Source: Asterias rubens (taxonomy: Eukaryota; Echinodermata; Asteroidea; Forcipulatida; Asteriidae). From it: a DNA stretch of 64,000 bases. The stretch is taken from the NCBI RefSeq assembly GCF_902459465.1, contig NC_047077.1:4650001-4714000 (forward strand), read 5' to 3'. A program made the position numbers and the translations under genes. The notes below the pieces were generated by a model. That model worked only from the letters and a program-made list of their open reading frames with translations. It made no database searches and was not told where the DNA came from. Of this stretch, positions 23,276 to 34,200 are shown piece by piece (the stretch's first letter is position 1; each line of letters starts with the position of its first letter).

Positions 23276-26200
23276 ATGGCATCACTTAAAGAAAACCCTC
23301 CACTCTCAGAGAAGGAACATGAGGAGCTCCGTCTCTCATTTACTGCAGTGACAGGAGCTCAACCTACCGTTGCTCTACGCTACCTGCAACAAAAGAATTG
23401 GAACATAGAGGTGTAGGACAAGGATCAATTGTAGTTTTTTAAAACAAGTGTCTTATTTACTTCAATTCTTATCAAAGTAGCGTTTATTTAATCTGGAATT
23501 AAGTGAGACAGTTTAATAATCATGTCTTTGTTGGCTTGGTATGTTTTATATTCAGTTATAAACTTTTTCAATAGAGTCACACTTTGGAAATAATGATAAG
23601 TAAATCTTTTTTTCTTCACACATTTGTATGGGGTGCAATCTTGTCAATTGGCAAACGTTAACTATTTTGTGGCATGGTGACCCCTATAAATTCCTAGAAC
23701 TATGCAGTTTCGTTCCGCTATCGTCTCCCGTTTGATAGCGGAACGAAACTGCCTAGTTCTAGGTGACCCCCTCCTTACTGGATGCTGTGTCTTTTCATTG
23801 TGTTCTGGGAATCTCAGGTTTTTATTTTTTATTTTTTATTATTATTGATTTATTATATATAATTGTTAGTATTATTATTATTATTTTTTTTGGGGGGGCA
23901 CACTCTGCCACTTATTGGGCATATTATTTTGCTTCCATTTCGAATCAGAATTTCCACCACCTTGCTCAGTCCATTTGTTAGGGGAAATTGTACGATTTTT
24001 ATTCATTAACTATATGAGTACATGTTTCTGGTTGTTTGCAGGAAGCTTTGAACTCATTCTATGATGCTCCTAAAAGTCCTTCAAGTACACAAGATGGTTC
24101 CCATAGTAACAGCAGTGCTGGCATGATGGCATCACAGGGTCAGAGTGTCGACTCCTCCCGCCATTCAACATCCACATCAGGGACTGTTTTGCCTGCCACA
24201 GTAGCCACAGACCCTCAACCTCCTTCCCAAGGCTTCCGTCTCATCACGTGGAATATTGACGGTCTAGATCCACGGAATATAAAAGAAAGGACTCTAGCTG
24301 CCTGCACGATATTGAAACAGTAAATCATGTTATTATAACTATTAAAGGGATCGTGGATATAGGGGGCAGGCATGATACTTCATGGAGGCATCGAGGCGAT
24401 TGTCTAATGCCCCCTGGTCATGGCCTTGGTGCCCTTGAAAAGCTCCAGTAGAAATTCACAATTACCTCAGAGGGTGCCCGAGGAGAAGATGCCTTGGTGC
24501 CCTTGCGCTTTTAAAAATGAAGTATACTGGGCCCAATTTCATAGCGCTGCTTAACGGTTAGCAAATTTGCGTGCTTACTGTAGCAGAACAATTTGCTTAA
24601 GCCTTACCCTATTTCACAGGTAAGCAGAAAAGTTGGGCGGCCATATTGCATGTTTACCAAGGATTTGCATTGTGTTGTCATTTATTTTTTGTGTGGTAAG
24701 CACCAGGTTAGCATGCCTTTTTGTGTGCTTACGGTTAGCAGGGCTATGAAATAGAAATCGCACAGTAAGCACAAAATTGGTTGCTAAGCAGTGCTATGAA
24801 ATTGTACCCAGACCTGAGGGGCTATGGGTGACAAAAATAATCAGGGTACATCACCCATACTACAGGCCTGATACTTCACAGAAGCAGTGAAGGCGATTGC
24901 CTCCATGCCCCCTGGTCATTGCCTAGGTGCCCTTAAAATGCTCGACAGTTGGAATTTAGCGTAAAAGAGGTATGCGGTACCGCCATGCAAAGTTTCAACT
25001 CCTGCAGGTTTCAATTTGAATTTTTATCTATTTTTTTTATAAAGGTACAAGCCCGACATTGTCTATCTTCAAGAGGTCATATTTCCAACCTTCCTGATTA
25101 TCAGCTCTGAGCTAGACAACTACAAAGCCATTCCTGCCACTGGTGATGGTTACTTTACACTCATCCTGCTCAGGAAAAGCACTGTCACATACTTGTCCTC
25201 CAAAGTGGAAGCCTTTGAAGAATCCGAGATGACACGAGCTCTACAAAAAGCAGAGGTTAGTAGTAGACAATGGGCCATGAGGTTAATATCTCTTTTTTTA
25301 GGGAGGAATGCCTCACAAACAAAAATCTAGTACCTCTTATGTTAGTAGGAATTGAAACTCTGCATGGTGGAAGTTTATAACTAAGCGAATATCTCTTTTG
25401 AGTAGTGATAGTTACGAACAAAATTCAAATGGTGCTACCACAAATCCCGTCTTAGGTTTACTTCCACCGTGCAAAGTTTCAAATCCAGCAAGAGAATTGA
25501 TCAAAGGGCAAGTTTTCTTTATAATAGTTGTATGAGGAAAATGTAACGGCTGATTTTTCTCTTAAGGGTCACATTTAAAAAGTCTTATTTCAGATAAAAG
25601 TTAAAAGAATAGTAAATGGCCCGACATTCCGACCCTAGCAGAGTCTTTCTCTGCAAGGGTGGCCATTAACTACTTTTTGCATTTATACCATAGCTCCTTT
25701 TGGTTGGTAAGCAGTTTGCAACAGCCAATTCTATTTTCTCATTCCGATAAAAGTTTGACATTTTGAGTCCCAAAGTCCTTCAGCAAGACACTTAACCATT
25801 GCTTCGCCCTTCGGATGGGACGTAAAGCTGTTGGTCCAATGTGTTATGTAAAAGCATGTAAAGGAACCCAGTGCACTTATCGAAAAGAGAAGGGGGTTCG
25901 CCCTGGTGTTCCTGGCTGGTTTGGCAGCATATTACGCCACAGCACCTTGTAAACCATTACATGGTGCTCAGGGTTAGGTCTCATAGTTCAAACTTTGTCC
26001 CATTCACCTTGCAGTAAAAAATACCGGGCGCTTTGTATCCTTTGGCAAAAGGCACATTATAAATACAGTTATAATTATTTTTCATCCCTGAACAGTGCAA
26101 GTGTGCAGGTATTGACCTATGCCTGATGACTTCCCATTTGGAGAGTACAGCTGACGGGAAAGCAGAACGCTGTAACCAATTCTCAAGATCACTGTACAGA

Positions 26201-26916
26201 ATGAAGACGGCTACCGGGGAGCAGACTGTCTTGTTTGGAGGGGATACAAACCTGAGAGACAAGGAGGTAGGATTTTGGACTTTTTCTTGTGAGCATGGCC
26301 CCAAAAAGTTCTTTAGGCATTCTGGGGTGGGTTCTAAGACTAGTCGCATCTCAAGTTAGAACAAGTTACTAGTCCAGATCTGGTTTTCACTAAAGGGTTT
26401 TGACAAGTTCTTTCTCTTTCTGGTGATTCTGTTACTTCTTTCAAGAAGTTGTTCTAGAAGTTGTTCTTTTCAAAAATTGTAAGCTCAAGAAGTGTTTGAG
26501 AAAATCCTGAGAAATGACATCGTTTATGTTTCAGGAATATTTTTATCAAATAAGCAGCCTTATAATCCCTTAATTACTTGATAATTTTCTCAATGAATTA
26601 CATTGTATACTTTCTATAGGTAACAAAAGTAGGATTGCCAAGTTACATTCGCGATGTTTGGGAAATGTGCGGCTCACCGGAAGCGGCCAAGTTCACGTGG
26701 GACCTCACGAAAAACGACAACCTCAACTGGCCATTTCCGAATAGGCCAAAGTTACGCTTCGACCGACTGTACCTGCGACACGCCAAGACCAGCCCTCGTG
26801 TGGTGCCTCAAGATTTTTGTCTGATCGGAACAGAGCGGTTGGAGGGGTGCGGTAGATTTCCAAGCGACCACTGGGGGATTGTTTGTGATTTCAAGGTGAC
26901 CCCTTTACCGACGTGA
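23276..26916 (+). CDS. TDP2: TDP2, tyrosyl-DNA phosphodiesterase 2, five coding exons
   Basis: TDP2 hydrolyses 5'-phosphotyrosyl bonds and so repairs DNA ends blocked by abortive topoisomerase II. Exons: 23276-23410, 24042-24319, 25045-25255, 26096-26266 and 26620-26916, all GT-AG and phase-consistent; 363 residues, like human (362). An N-terminal UBA-like domain (about residues 10-55, ending WNIEEALNSFYD) leads through a Ser-rich linker to the endonuclease/exonuclease/phosphatase fold. All four catalytic motifs are intact: TWNIDGLD (Asn116), LQEV (Glu148), GGDTNLRD (Asp258) and RFPSDHWG (His349). The start is uncertain: the frame stays open upstream from a good acceptor (ttag at 23,240-23,243), so the real ATG could be in an earlier exon adding residues before FECQNISESDM. 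It is divergent from SRRT and convergent with CENPA. Confidence 0.96.
23692..23764. repeat. Near-perfect hairpin in TDP2 intron 1
   Basis: CCTAGAACTATGCAGTTTCG followed by TTCCGCTATC pairs with GATAGCGGAACGAAACTGCC and TAGTTCTAGG around a loop of about 13 bases. The stem is about 29 bp with a single mismatch. It is shorter than the other palindromes and I found no second copy in the window. Confidence 0.9.
24528..24811. mobile_element. MITE family C copy in TDP2 intron 2
   Basis: It opens GGGCCCAATTTCATAGCGCT and closes with AGCAGTGCTATGAAATTGTACCC, with many gcttac/taagca words between. It is flanked on both sides by related gatgcc / ttgcctcc words (24,380-24,510 and 24,870-24,960) that look like two halves of a further, older repeat. 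Confidence 0.8.
25760..26088 (+). mobile_element. SINE (type 2), head truncated, next to TDP2 exon 4
   Basis: Body words CAAGACACTTAACCATTGCT, CAGTGCACTTATCGAAAAGA and GTTCCTGGCTGGTTTGGCAG match the body of the fuller copy at 55,430-55,742. The 3' tail here (CGGGCGCTTTGTATCC...CACATTATAAATACAG) runs almost to the acceptor of TDP2 exon 4, so the SINE tail may supply part of that intron's 3' end. Confidence 0.8.
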
Positions 26917-27184
26917 AGATTGGTTGCTATGAATGATAAAGTCTCTGCCATCAAGATTTCCTTGATAAAAACATGGTTACCAACAAAATTTCCATTTGTT
27001 GCCTATTGCTTGTTACAGGTATTCAGCTGATGTTTGCTCATCCTGAAAATCATGTGGAAATGATGTAGGTAATCCGGTTTTTATCGAGGCAGAAATTTCA
27101 TGCTAAGCACATTTTTGTGCTAAGCAGCTTTATAAAATTGGGCCCTGAACAATTCCAATGGTCTTGTGATTTTCAGACTTTGAG

Positions 27185-27915
27185 TTTCGGAATCTTTTTT
27201 CAAATCTGTTTAGTATGGCAGTATACCTATAGCCTACAAATGAGATACTGAAGTTTTCTCGGAATCTTTTTTCAAATCTGTTGAGTATGGCAGTATACCT
27301 ATAGCCTACAAATGAGATACTGAAGTTTTCTCGGAATCTTTTTTCAATTCTGTTGAGTATGGCAGTACATGTATACCTATAGCCTACAAATGAGATACTG
27401 AAGTTTTCTCGGAATCTTTTTTCAAATCTGTTGAGTATGGCAGTATACCTATAGCCTACAAATGAGATACTGAAGTTTTCTCGGAATCTTTTTTCAATTC
27501 TGTTGAGTATGGCAGTATACCTATAGCCTACAAATGAGATACTGAAGTTTTCTCGGAATCTTTTTTCAAATCTGTTGAGTATGGCAGTATACCTATAGCC
27601 TACAAATGAGATACTGAAGTTTTCTCGGAATCTTTTTTCAAATCTGTTGAGTATGGCAGTATACCTATAGCCTACAAATGAGATACTGAAGTTTTCTCGG
27701 AATCTTTTTTCAATTCTGTTGAGTATGGCAGTATACCTATAGCCTACAAATGAGATACTGAAGTTTTCTCGGAATCTTTTTTCAAATCTGTTGAGTATGG
27801 CAGTATACCTATAGCCTACAAATGAGATACTGAAGTTTTCTCGGAATCTTTTTTCAATTCTGTTGAGTATGGCAGTATACCTATAGCCTACAAATGAGAT
27901 ACTGAAGTTTTCTCA
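27185..27915. repeat. 72-bp tandem repeat, about ten copies, two alternating variants
   Basis: Each unit contains CGGAATCTTTTTTCAA, TCTGTTGAGTATGGCAGTAT and AGCCTACAAATGAGATACTG. Units differ mainly at one site, caaatctg (variant A) or caattctg (variant B). The order I read is A A B A B A A B A B. The third unit has a 6-bp insertion (acatgt inside gtacatgtat). The array starts about 270 bp past the TDP2 stop codon. Confidence 0.95.
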
Positions 27916-28514
27916 AGTATAAACTAACAACAGTTTATAGGCCTATGTAATACTGTGTAGAATTTTTGTTCTCACTTTTAGATTCTCGTCTTGTAAAAAG
28001 AATTTCTGACAGTAAAAATGTTGAACTACAAGCCCGACAGTCTTTTGGATTTCCCGCCAAATTCGACTTCTGTACAGACAAAAATAATAGGTTACTGTTA
28101 CAGTTGAATGTTAAAATGAAAAACCAGATCCCAAATAAACACTGTAAGAAAATAGAGAGAATAAATCATTGAAAGCTACACAATCTTAGTAGTTAATTGT
28201 TTATTTTCTTTTAAAAAGTTCAGAAATATTTTGTACAATAAACCATTAAAAAAGCATGGCTTTTAAAAAACTGTTGAATTCATTTTGTCCAAAAGCATGG
28301 AAAAAAAACCCTACCAACATGTACAATACACTATTTACATTAATTTGGTGGAGTTATTGGTTCAATGTTACGGTATTTAGAAATTAGTATACAACAGTTT
28401 AACTTGGGACAATGGAATGGACATTTTTTTATTTGAGTGTAACAAATTTGCTTACAAATATCAATCGGGTAGTATTTGGAAAATTATGGAGCCATTCCTA
28501 TCCGGATAGTGACA

Positions 28515-28770
28515 GGCCAAGGCCAAAGCTGCTTAACGGCCAATTTTGTGCTTACTCTGTGCGTTTTCCAAACATAGTGCTGCTAACTGTAAGCACACGA
28601 AAAGGCATGCCAACCTTCCGGTGCTTACTGTATGAAAACTAATATTGTAACAATATAAATCCATGGTGAAAACGCAAGCTGGCTGCCTACTTGCTAACCT
28701 GTGAAATACCTTGTGCTATTAAAGCAAATGTTTTTGCTAAAGTTAAACAGCACTATGAAAATGGCCCCTG
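28515..28770. mobile_element. MITE family C copy
   Basis: The stretch holds AAGCTGCTTAACGGCCAATT, GTGCTTACTGTATGAAAACT and the closing AAACAGCACTATGAAAATGG. It is diverged, and its outer ends are hard to set. Confidence 0.6.
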
Positions 28771-30000
28771 TTACTTAACATTTTGCCTTAGTGCCCCTTA
28801 AAATGCTCCAATAGAAATATACAATGTCCTCATGCCAGTGCCCTTTACTAGGAGAAACTGAAATATTCAGACAGAAATCCAACATTTTCATTCTGTACCA
28901 AGTTGCAACATTCAGATTTGAAACATAATCCACAAGATGATTTACATATTCTCATTTCGAACTGCTATTTATTTTATGTGAATTTATCATCAGAGCATAC
29001 TGATCGAAACGTTGAGTTGAAACCAACGGTTCTTTTCAGAACCACCCCAACTCATTAGAGATAGTCATTACATGGTGTTACCGCAAACCTTTCTATATCA
29101 TTGAGGGTTTGTTGTTGGAGACAACTGAAATCAGCAATTCCTTTTTTTGTTTTGATTGGTGCTTTATGCTCTTTTTTTTATACAAACTGAAACTATTTAA
29201 AGTTTATATCTGTATTGTTTTGCAGCATGATTTTACTACAAAATAAAATACATTTGAAATGACAAAGAATGCTTGCTTTTGCCTGGTTTACTTTGTTTTA
29301 AACCCAAACCCCATGAACGCCAGTAGGTTGAGACTCTTCGATACAATAGCTCAAAAATACACGCTATGGTAAATCACCACATTTGTATGACTGTTCCAAT
29401 GAATTCATGCAATTGTTTTTCGGGGTCGGCAGCTCCTCAACTCAGAATGACCGACTTCCCAAATCCCAAGTAACACTTTTGAGAACGTTGTACTGTTAAG
29501 GGTTTTTCTATGTACACTTCCTATTGTAAAACTTTCTTTTTCCGTTTTGACGGAATATTGCCTCATTGGTCAAGTATTGACAATGACACAAAATCGTTTT
29601 ACTTCACCGGGGCTCAGAAAGCTGTTCTACCGCCCCCAAAAATGCAGGATATGCATAGATTGTACCATAAAGATCATGTTTTTTGGCTGGTACCTGAAAG
29701 GGCAAAGGACATTGCCATTGGTCAGTTTTAAAGTCAATGGGAATTATTTGGAAGGGGCACAGAGTCCGAAACCAGGGGTTTCGGAAGCTAGGCCTGCAGT
29801 AAAATCCAGGCCTGTAAAACACCTTTTTACTTTTACGGTAGGCATAATTTTCAAGAGAAATGAAATTCTTCTGCAAACTGTTGCCGGTTACCGTCACAAA
29901 TTACTTCCGAGGTAGTTACATTATCAAAAACTTTTTACACAGGGCATTATTTACAAACTGGTGAAAATAATAAAAATATCAATGGGTTTACTTGCTTATT

Positions 30001-30246
30001 CCTGGTCTGCCCCGGTATGTTCGAATAGCGTTGATGTCATTCCAGGGGCTCACCGGGTCAGCCCCCAATTATTATTATTAAGCATTTAGGTACGCCCTGC
30101 TTGTGGAGTGGGTCACTTGGGGCTGGCCCCAGGTGCATGACGTCAGTTACCGCGAGAGGGCAAGTGTTCGTTTGATTAGCTCTTGTCAGGGGCTCACCTG
30201 AATGAGCACTGCGGGGTCGACACAGGGAAGCTAATCGAACGCACCT
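30001..30246. mobile_element. MITE family B copy, left end missing
   Basis: It starts within the family at CCTGGTCTGCCCCGGTATGT and ends AAGCTAATCGAACGCACCT. It has a small (att)n insertion after TCAGCCCCC. Compared with 22,351-22,594 the leftmost inverted repeat is absent. Confidence 0.8.
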
Positions 30247-30327
30247 AATAAAACAAGAGAATCACTACAGCAGATAACAATTTGTATCGTGAGAAACCTT
30301 GCCCATCAAACGACCCTTTTTACACCA

Positions 30328-30680
30328 TGGCCCAATTTCATAAAACTGTTTGGCAGAAACTTATGCTCAGCAGATGTCTTTGCTTTAAGCGAAAAACAAG
30401 TGGGGCACCAGTTGCAACAATGGGTGCGTTCGTTTAGCTTCCCTGGGTTGCCGGTGTGTGACGTTTTCTTTTTCCAGGACGAACGTATGCAGATAATTAC
30501 CCACGTTCGTCCTAGAAGAAAAAAACCGCCACTCAACGGGGTCGACCCAGGGAAGCTAAACGAACGCACCCAATGTAAACGCATTCGAGTTATGGCTGGT
30601 AACCAGTCTTGCTCAGCAAAATTCCACTTGGCTTAGCAGGTTTTATTTGTGCTTACAGACTTTGTGAAATTGAGCCAAGG
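30328..30680. mobile_element. MITE family C copy split by a nested family B element
   Basis: The outer element runs from TGGCCCAATTTCATAAAACT to ACTTTGTGAAATTGAGCCA. It is interrupted at about 30,420 by a complete small family B element (30,421-30,572) with ends TGGGTGCGTTCGTTTAGCTT and its inverse. The caa/aatg words at both junctions may be target duplication. The B element is therefore younger than this C copy. Confidence 0.85.
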
Positions 30681-31076
30681 AAAGTCCTGGAAATATTAAC
30701 GGTACATGAAGGGTCATACTAAGGGAGTTGTTTGTGTAGTTTCTGTATGAAAGCTTATTGTTGTAGAGATGGTTATGACAGTAAGAAATCTGCAAAACTG
30801 AAATGCCCCATTGATTAAAAATCAATAAAGTATTTGACAATTTGAAGCTCCATTTAGGTGAGTATTAGAGTTTTTTGGGGGGTGGTTTTTTGGCGCCTTA
30901 ATTGTTTTTACAACTATTGGGGAAAAACTGCGACATGACAAATGCACAGTTCTCCTCTTTCTTGTGTTACTCTCAGCCATTCTTCCTTATGCCACATTGT
31001 GAACCTTAAAACAATTGAATACAAAATACATACAGAGAATTCCTGACACCTAGCCTGGAATCAGCCTAGCCTGGAA

Positions 31077-31211
31077 TCAGCCTAGCCCATCCTGTCTCCC
31101 TCGTATCCGTCGCGCTAACTGGATGTCCTTAGGCATTATCGTTACACGCTTAGCGTGGATGGCGCAGAGGTTGGCGTCTTCAAAAAGATGTACTAAAAAG
31201 GCTTCTGAGGC
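31077..31211 (-). CDS. CENPA: CENP-A exon 4, end of histone fold
   Basis: Forty-four codons and a stop encode the end of alpha 2, loop 2, alpha 3 and the C-terminus. [20 protein letters not shown] differs from human [20 protein letters not shown] at only a few sites. The stop lies in a short direct repeat (TAGCCTGGAATCAGCC twice, 31,050-31,085), so slippage here could alter the 3'UTR but not the fold. Confidence 0.93.
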   Translation of the reverse strand, partial: ASEAFLVHLFEDANLCAIHAKRVTIMPKDIQLARRIRGRQDGLG

Positions 31212-34200
31212 CTGAAGAGGAATAAATTTAAAGATAATGTTAATCATTCAATTTAATACAAGTATTGTTCCATCTTTCAATAAAATATTATCTGAAATGT
31301 CAATAATGTCTTTCTCACATTCATTCAATCATCACCTCATTTAAAACATACAAAAGTGCCCTGAAAACCCACCTTTTCTCCTAAACTAAACAGCAATAAT
31401 TCAGTCAATTGTACATAATTTAACAGGTCATTTATTTGAGTTATTTGTAAAGCGCTTCGAGATAACTTTATATTAGGCGCTATATAAATCGCATATGTGA
31501 CCCGCTCTGTGAGAATGAGTCAGATGTTGACAATTTAAAAAATTGAGTTATATGCATGGCTCGAAAGAACACACCCGCAGCAGTTATTTGGTATCACATT
31601 TGAAATGAGCAAGTATATCATTTTTTGTTAAAAACGAACTACAAGTAAAGTGATGTTTTAAACTTCCATTTTGCGAAAAAAGAATACAAAGTAGACTAAA
31701 GTATTATCACAAGTGTGTTGTATTGCCTAGCAATAAGTGTTGTAAAGGTTCACCATGCAAATATATCTTAAGAAGTAAAAAAAACAAACAAACAAAAAAC
31801 ATAAAAAACATTTAACTGTCCATTACTCAATAATGCATTGAGCGACATCTGACTGATTTTCACAGAGTGGGTCACATATATTATTATTATGAATAAGCAG
31901 TGAAGTGGATATACATGAATAGAGAGAGAGAGAGAGTCGGAAAACAAAAGGAAACTTTTCTGTGTGCTTTTAAAGCACACAGAAAAAAGCTAGAGATCAT
32001 AAACAATGAATAGGGAGACAAAGGGGGGGGTGGAGGGAAGGGCTGGAATGCTGGACGATATAATTGGCCCGGGACTCTGGTTAAAGTAAATAAAAATACG
32101 TAAATCATTCAAAAAAAAAATTAACCATAAATGACCCCTTGCACGCACGTCACACGCGGCGACTTTGCCACGCTCACCATGTTGGTGAGCACATAGGTTT
32201 ACGTGTGCATCGCTTAAAATGTGCCCTTCACTGAATAACGCACTGTGACATTGCCCACCAGTATGGCGCATCCAAGATTATTTTGAAGATGACTTAAGGT
32301 AAATTTGGTCAATACTCGCTAAAAAGTGTACTTTAATAAAGTTACTTTACAGACAGTGGACACTATTGGTAATTGTCAAAGACTAGTCTTCACAGTTGGT
32401 GTATCTCAACATATATGTATAAAATAACAAACCTGTGAAAATTTGAGCTCAATTGCTCGTCGCAGTTTTGAGATAATAACGAAAGAAAAAATACCCTTGT
32501 CACACGAAGTGGTGTGCGGTTAGATGGTTTATTTTGAGACCTCAAAATTCTAAATCTGAGGTCTCTAAATCAAATTCGTGGAAAATTACTTCTTTCTCAA
32601 AAACTGTTACTTCAGAGGGAGCCGTTTCTCACAATGTTTTATACTATCAACCTCTCCCCATTACTCGTCACCAAGTAAGGTTTTATGCTAATAATTATTT
32701 TGAGTTAATGCCAATAGTGTCCACTGCCTTTAAAAAAAAAAAAAAATAAAAAAAAAAACAGTCCCAAATGGCTAACTGTTACCTCTTGTAGAGCCATTAT
32801 GGCTGCAGCTTGCCACATGAGCTGGTGATGTGCAAATATACCTGCGACTTCTTTCACCTGCAAAGACGATGAATTAGAAAGAATGGACAATATAATCTGA
32901 AAGGTACATTGTATACCAATGAAGCTTTGAACAGTTTTTTTTATATTCATTTTATTAAAATTTGTGACGCACAATCTGAACACATGTATGTGTGCACAGA
33001 AACAATCATGTGTACACACTTTTCCCCATTTTTTTCTGAACAACAGTTTAAAAACCACTCCTGTTGGTATAGAGCGCGTCACGTGGGGGTGTTTAACCAG
33101 CTGGAGCTAGTTATAACCGGCTGGCTTACGCGTGTCGGGCGCACAAGATTATCACACGGAACGCAATTCATAGCTATTAGTAACAGCGCATAATCTATTT
33201 CTAAGCGCGTGCGCGTAATCTATTTCTAAGTGCACGCGCGTACACACAACCCATGCGCAACAGATTCTCCACAAAGTTTTTGAAAAAATATTTCAAACCT
33301 CAAATTTTCAATTGTCATTGTCAAAGTGTCTATAATTGTTATCTCACGGCAACGACCCTGCAAGGTTTTAAACAGCCGTTAAAGAACGAGTCAATACTCT
33401 TTTATTCCCATTCATAAATGCCTTTTTGGTTAAAAGGCGTAATAAAGTAAGAAATTCTGTAAAACTTATACGTTTCCGTCGTGCTTGAGCTCTGTATACA
33501 TGTACAACGTCCGTGCATCGTTATGACTGAGACGCCTATTTCCGACAGTTTCCTGATTCTTTCGTGCGCGTGCGCGTATAGTTTTGGTGCAACACGTTCT
33601 CGTTTTCCTTTCACACACAGCGTGGCCAACTTACCGACAGCGTCACATCGCCCATAACAAGGAATGTCTTGCACCAAGACTAGCGCAGAGTATCCGCTGA
33701 CAACCGGTTATAAACACTGGACATTATCAAAGGTTTAAACACCCCTACGTGACGCGCTCTCCACCAATAGGAATAGCGAAACTGTCTGAGGTATTTATGA
33801 ATGGGAATAAAAGAGTAGTGACTCGTTCTTAAACATTCGTTTAAAACCTTGCAGGGTCATTGTTGTGCGATAAAGGCCCCCGCCTTCAGCTCAGGCCTTT
33901 ATCACACGGCAATGACCCTGTCGGTTTTAAACGGCCGTTTAAGAACACGTCGCTAACTTTTTATTCCCTTATTAATAATCGCTGTGTCAATGATGAATAC
34001 AAAATTCTTGAGTTTGTCAAATACAGAACAAGATCTGCAAAGAGTTACTCAATATTTTGTTATCTGTTGTTAATTTTTGTGTCTCTGGTACAAAACCAAA
34101 TACATAGATTTATTATCTTACCACTCGTGCAAAAGGTAGTTTCGTTATAAGAAGACTAGTGGATTTCTGATATCTACGAATCTCTAATAAAGCTCTGGTG

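Larger units (their letters stand above)
26917..31076. other. Intergenic region between convergent TDP2 and CENPA
   Basis: No coding sequence is supported. Contents in order: a family C MITE remnant (26,935-27,147), the 72-bp tandem array (27,185-27,915), possible TDP2 polyadenylation signals (AATAAA at 28,134-28,139 and 28,160-28,165), a second family C copy (28,515-28,770), a family D copy (28,985-29,110), unassigned sequence at 29,250-29,980, and family B and C elements at 30,001-30,680. The open frames around 29,510-29,915 run on both strands of the same stretch and lack similarity to anything I know. Confidence 0.7.

Noticed and set aside
27185..27915. Centromeric satellite because CENPA is nearby
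   Set aside because: The CENPA gene need not lie at a centromere; a single 0.7-kb array in a gene-bearing region gives no support.
29510..29915. Open frames of 73-122 codons on both strands
   Set aside because: They overlap one another on opposite strands, have no recognisable domain and lie in repeat-rich intergenic DNA.
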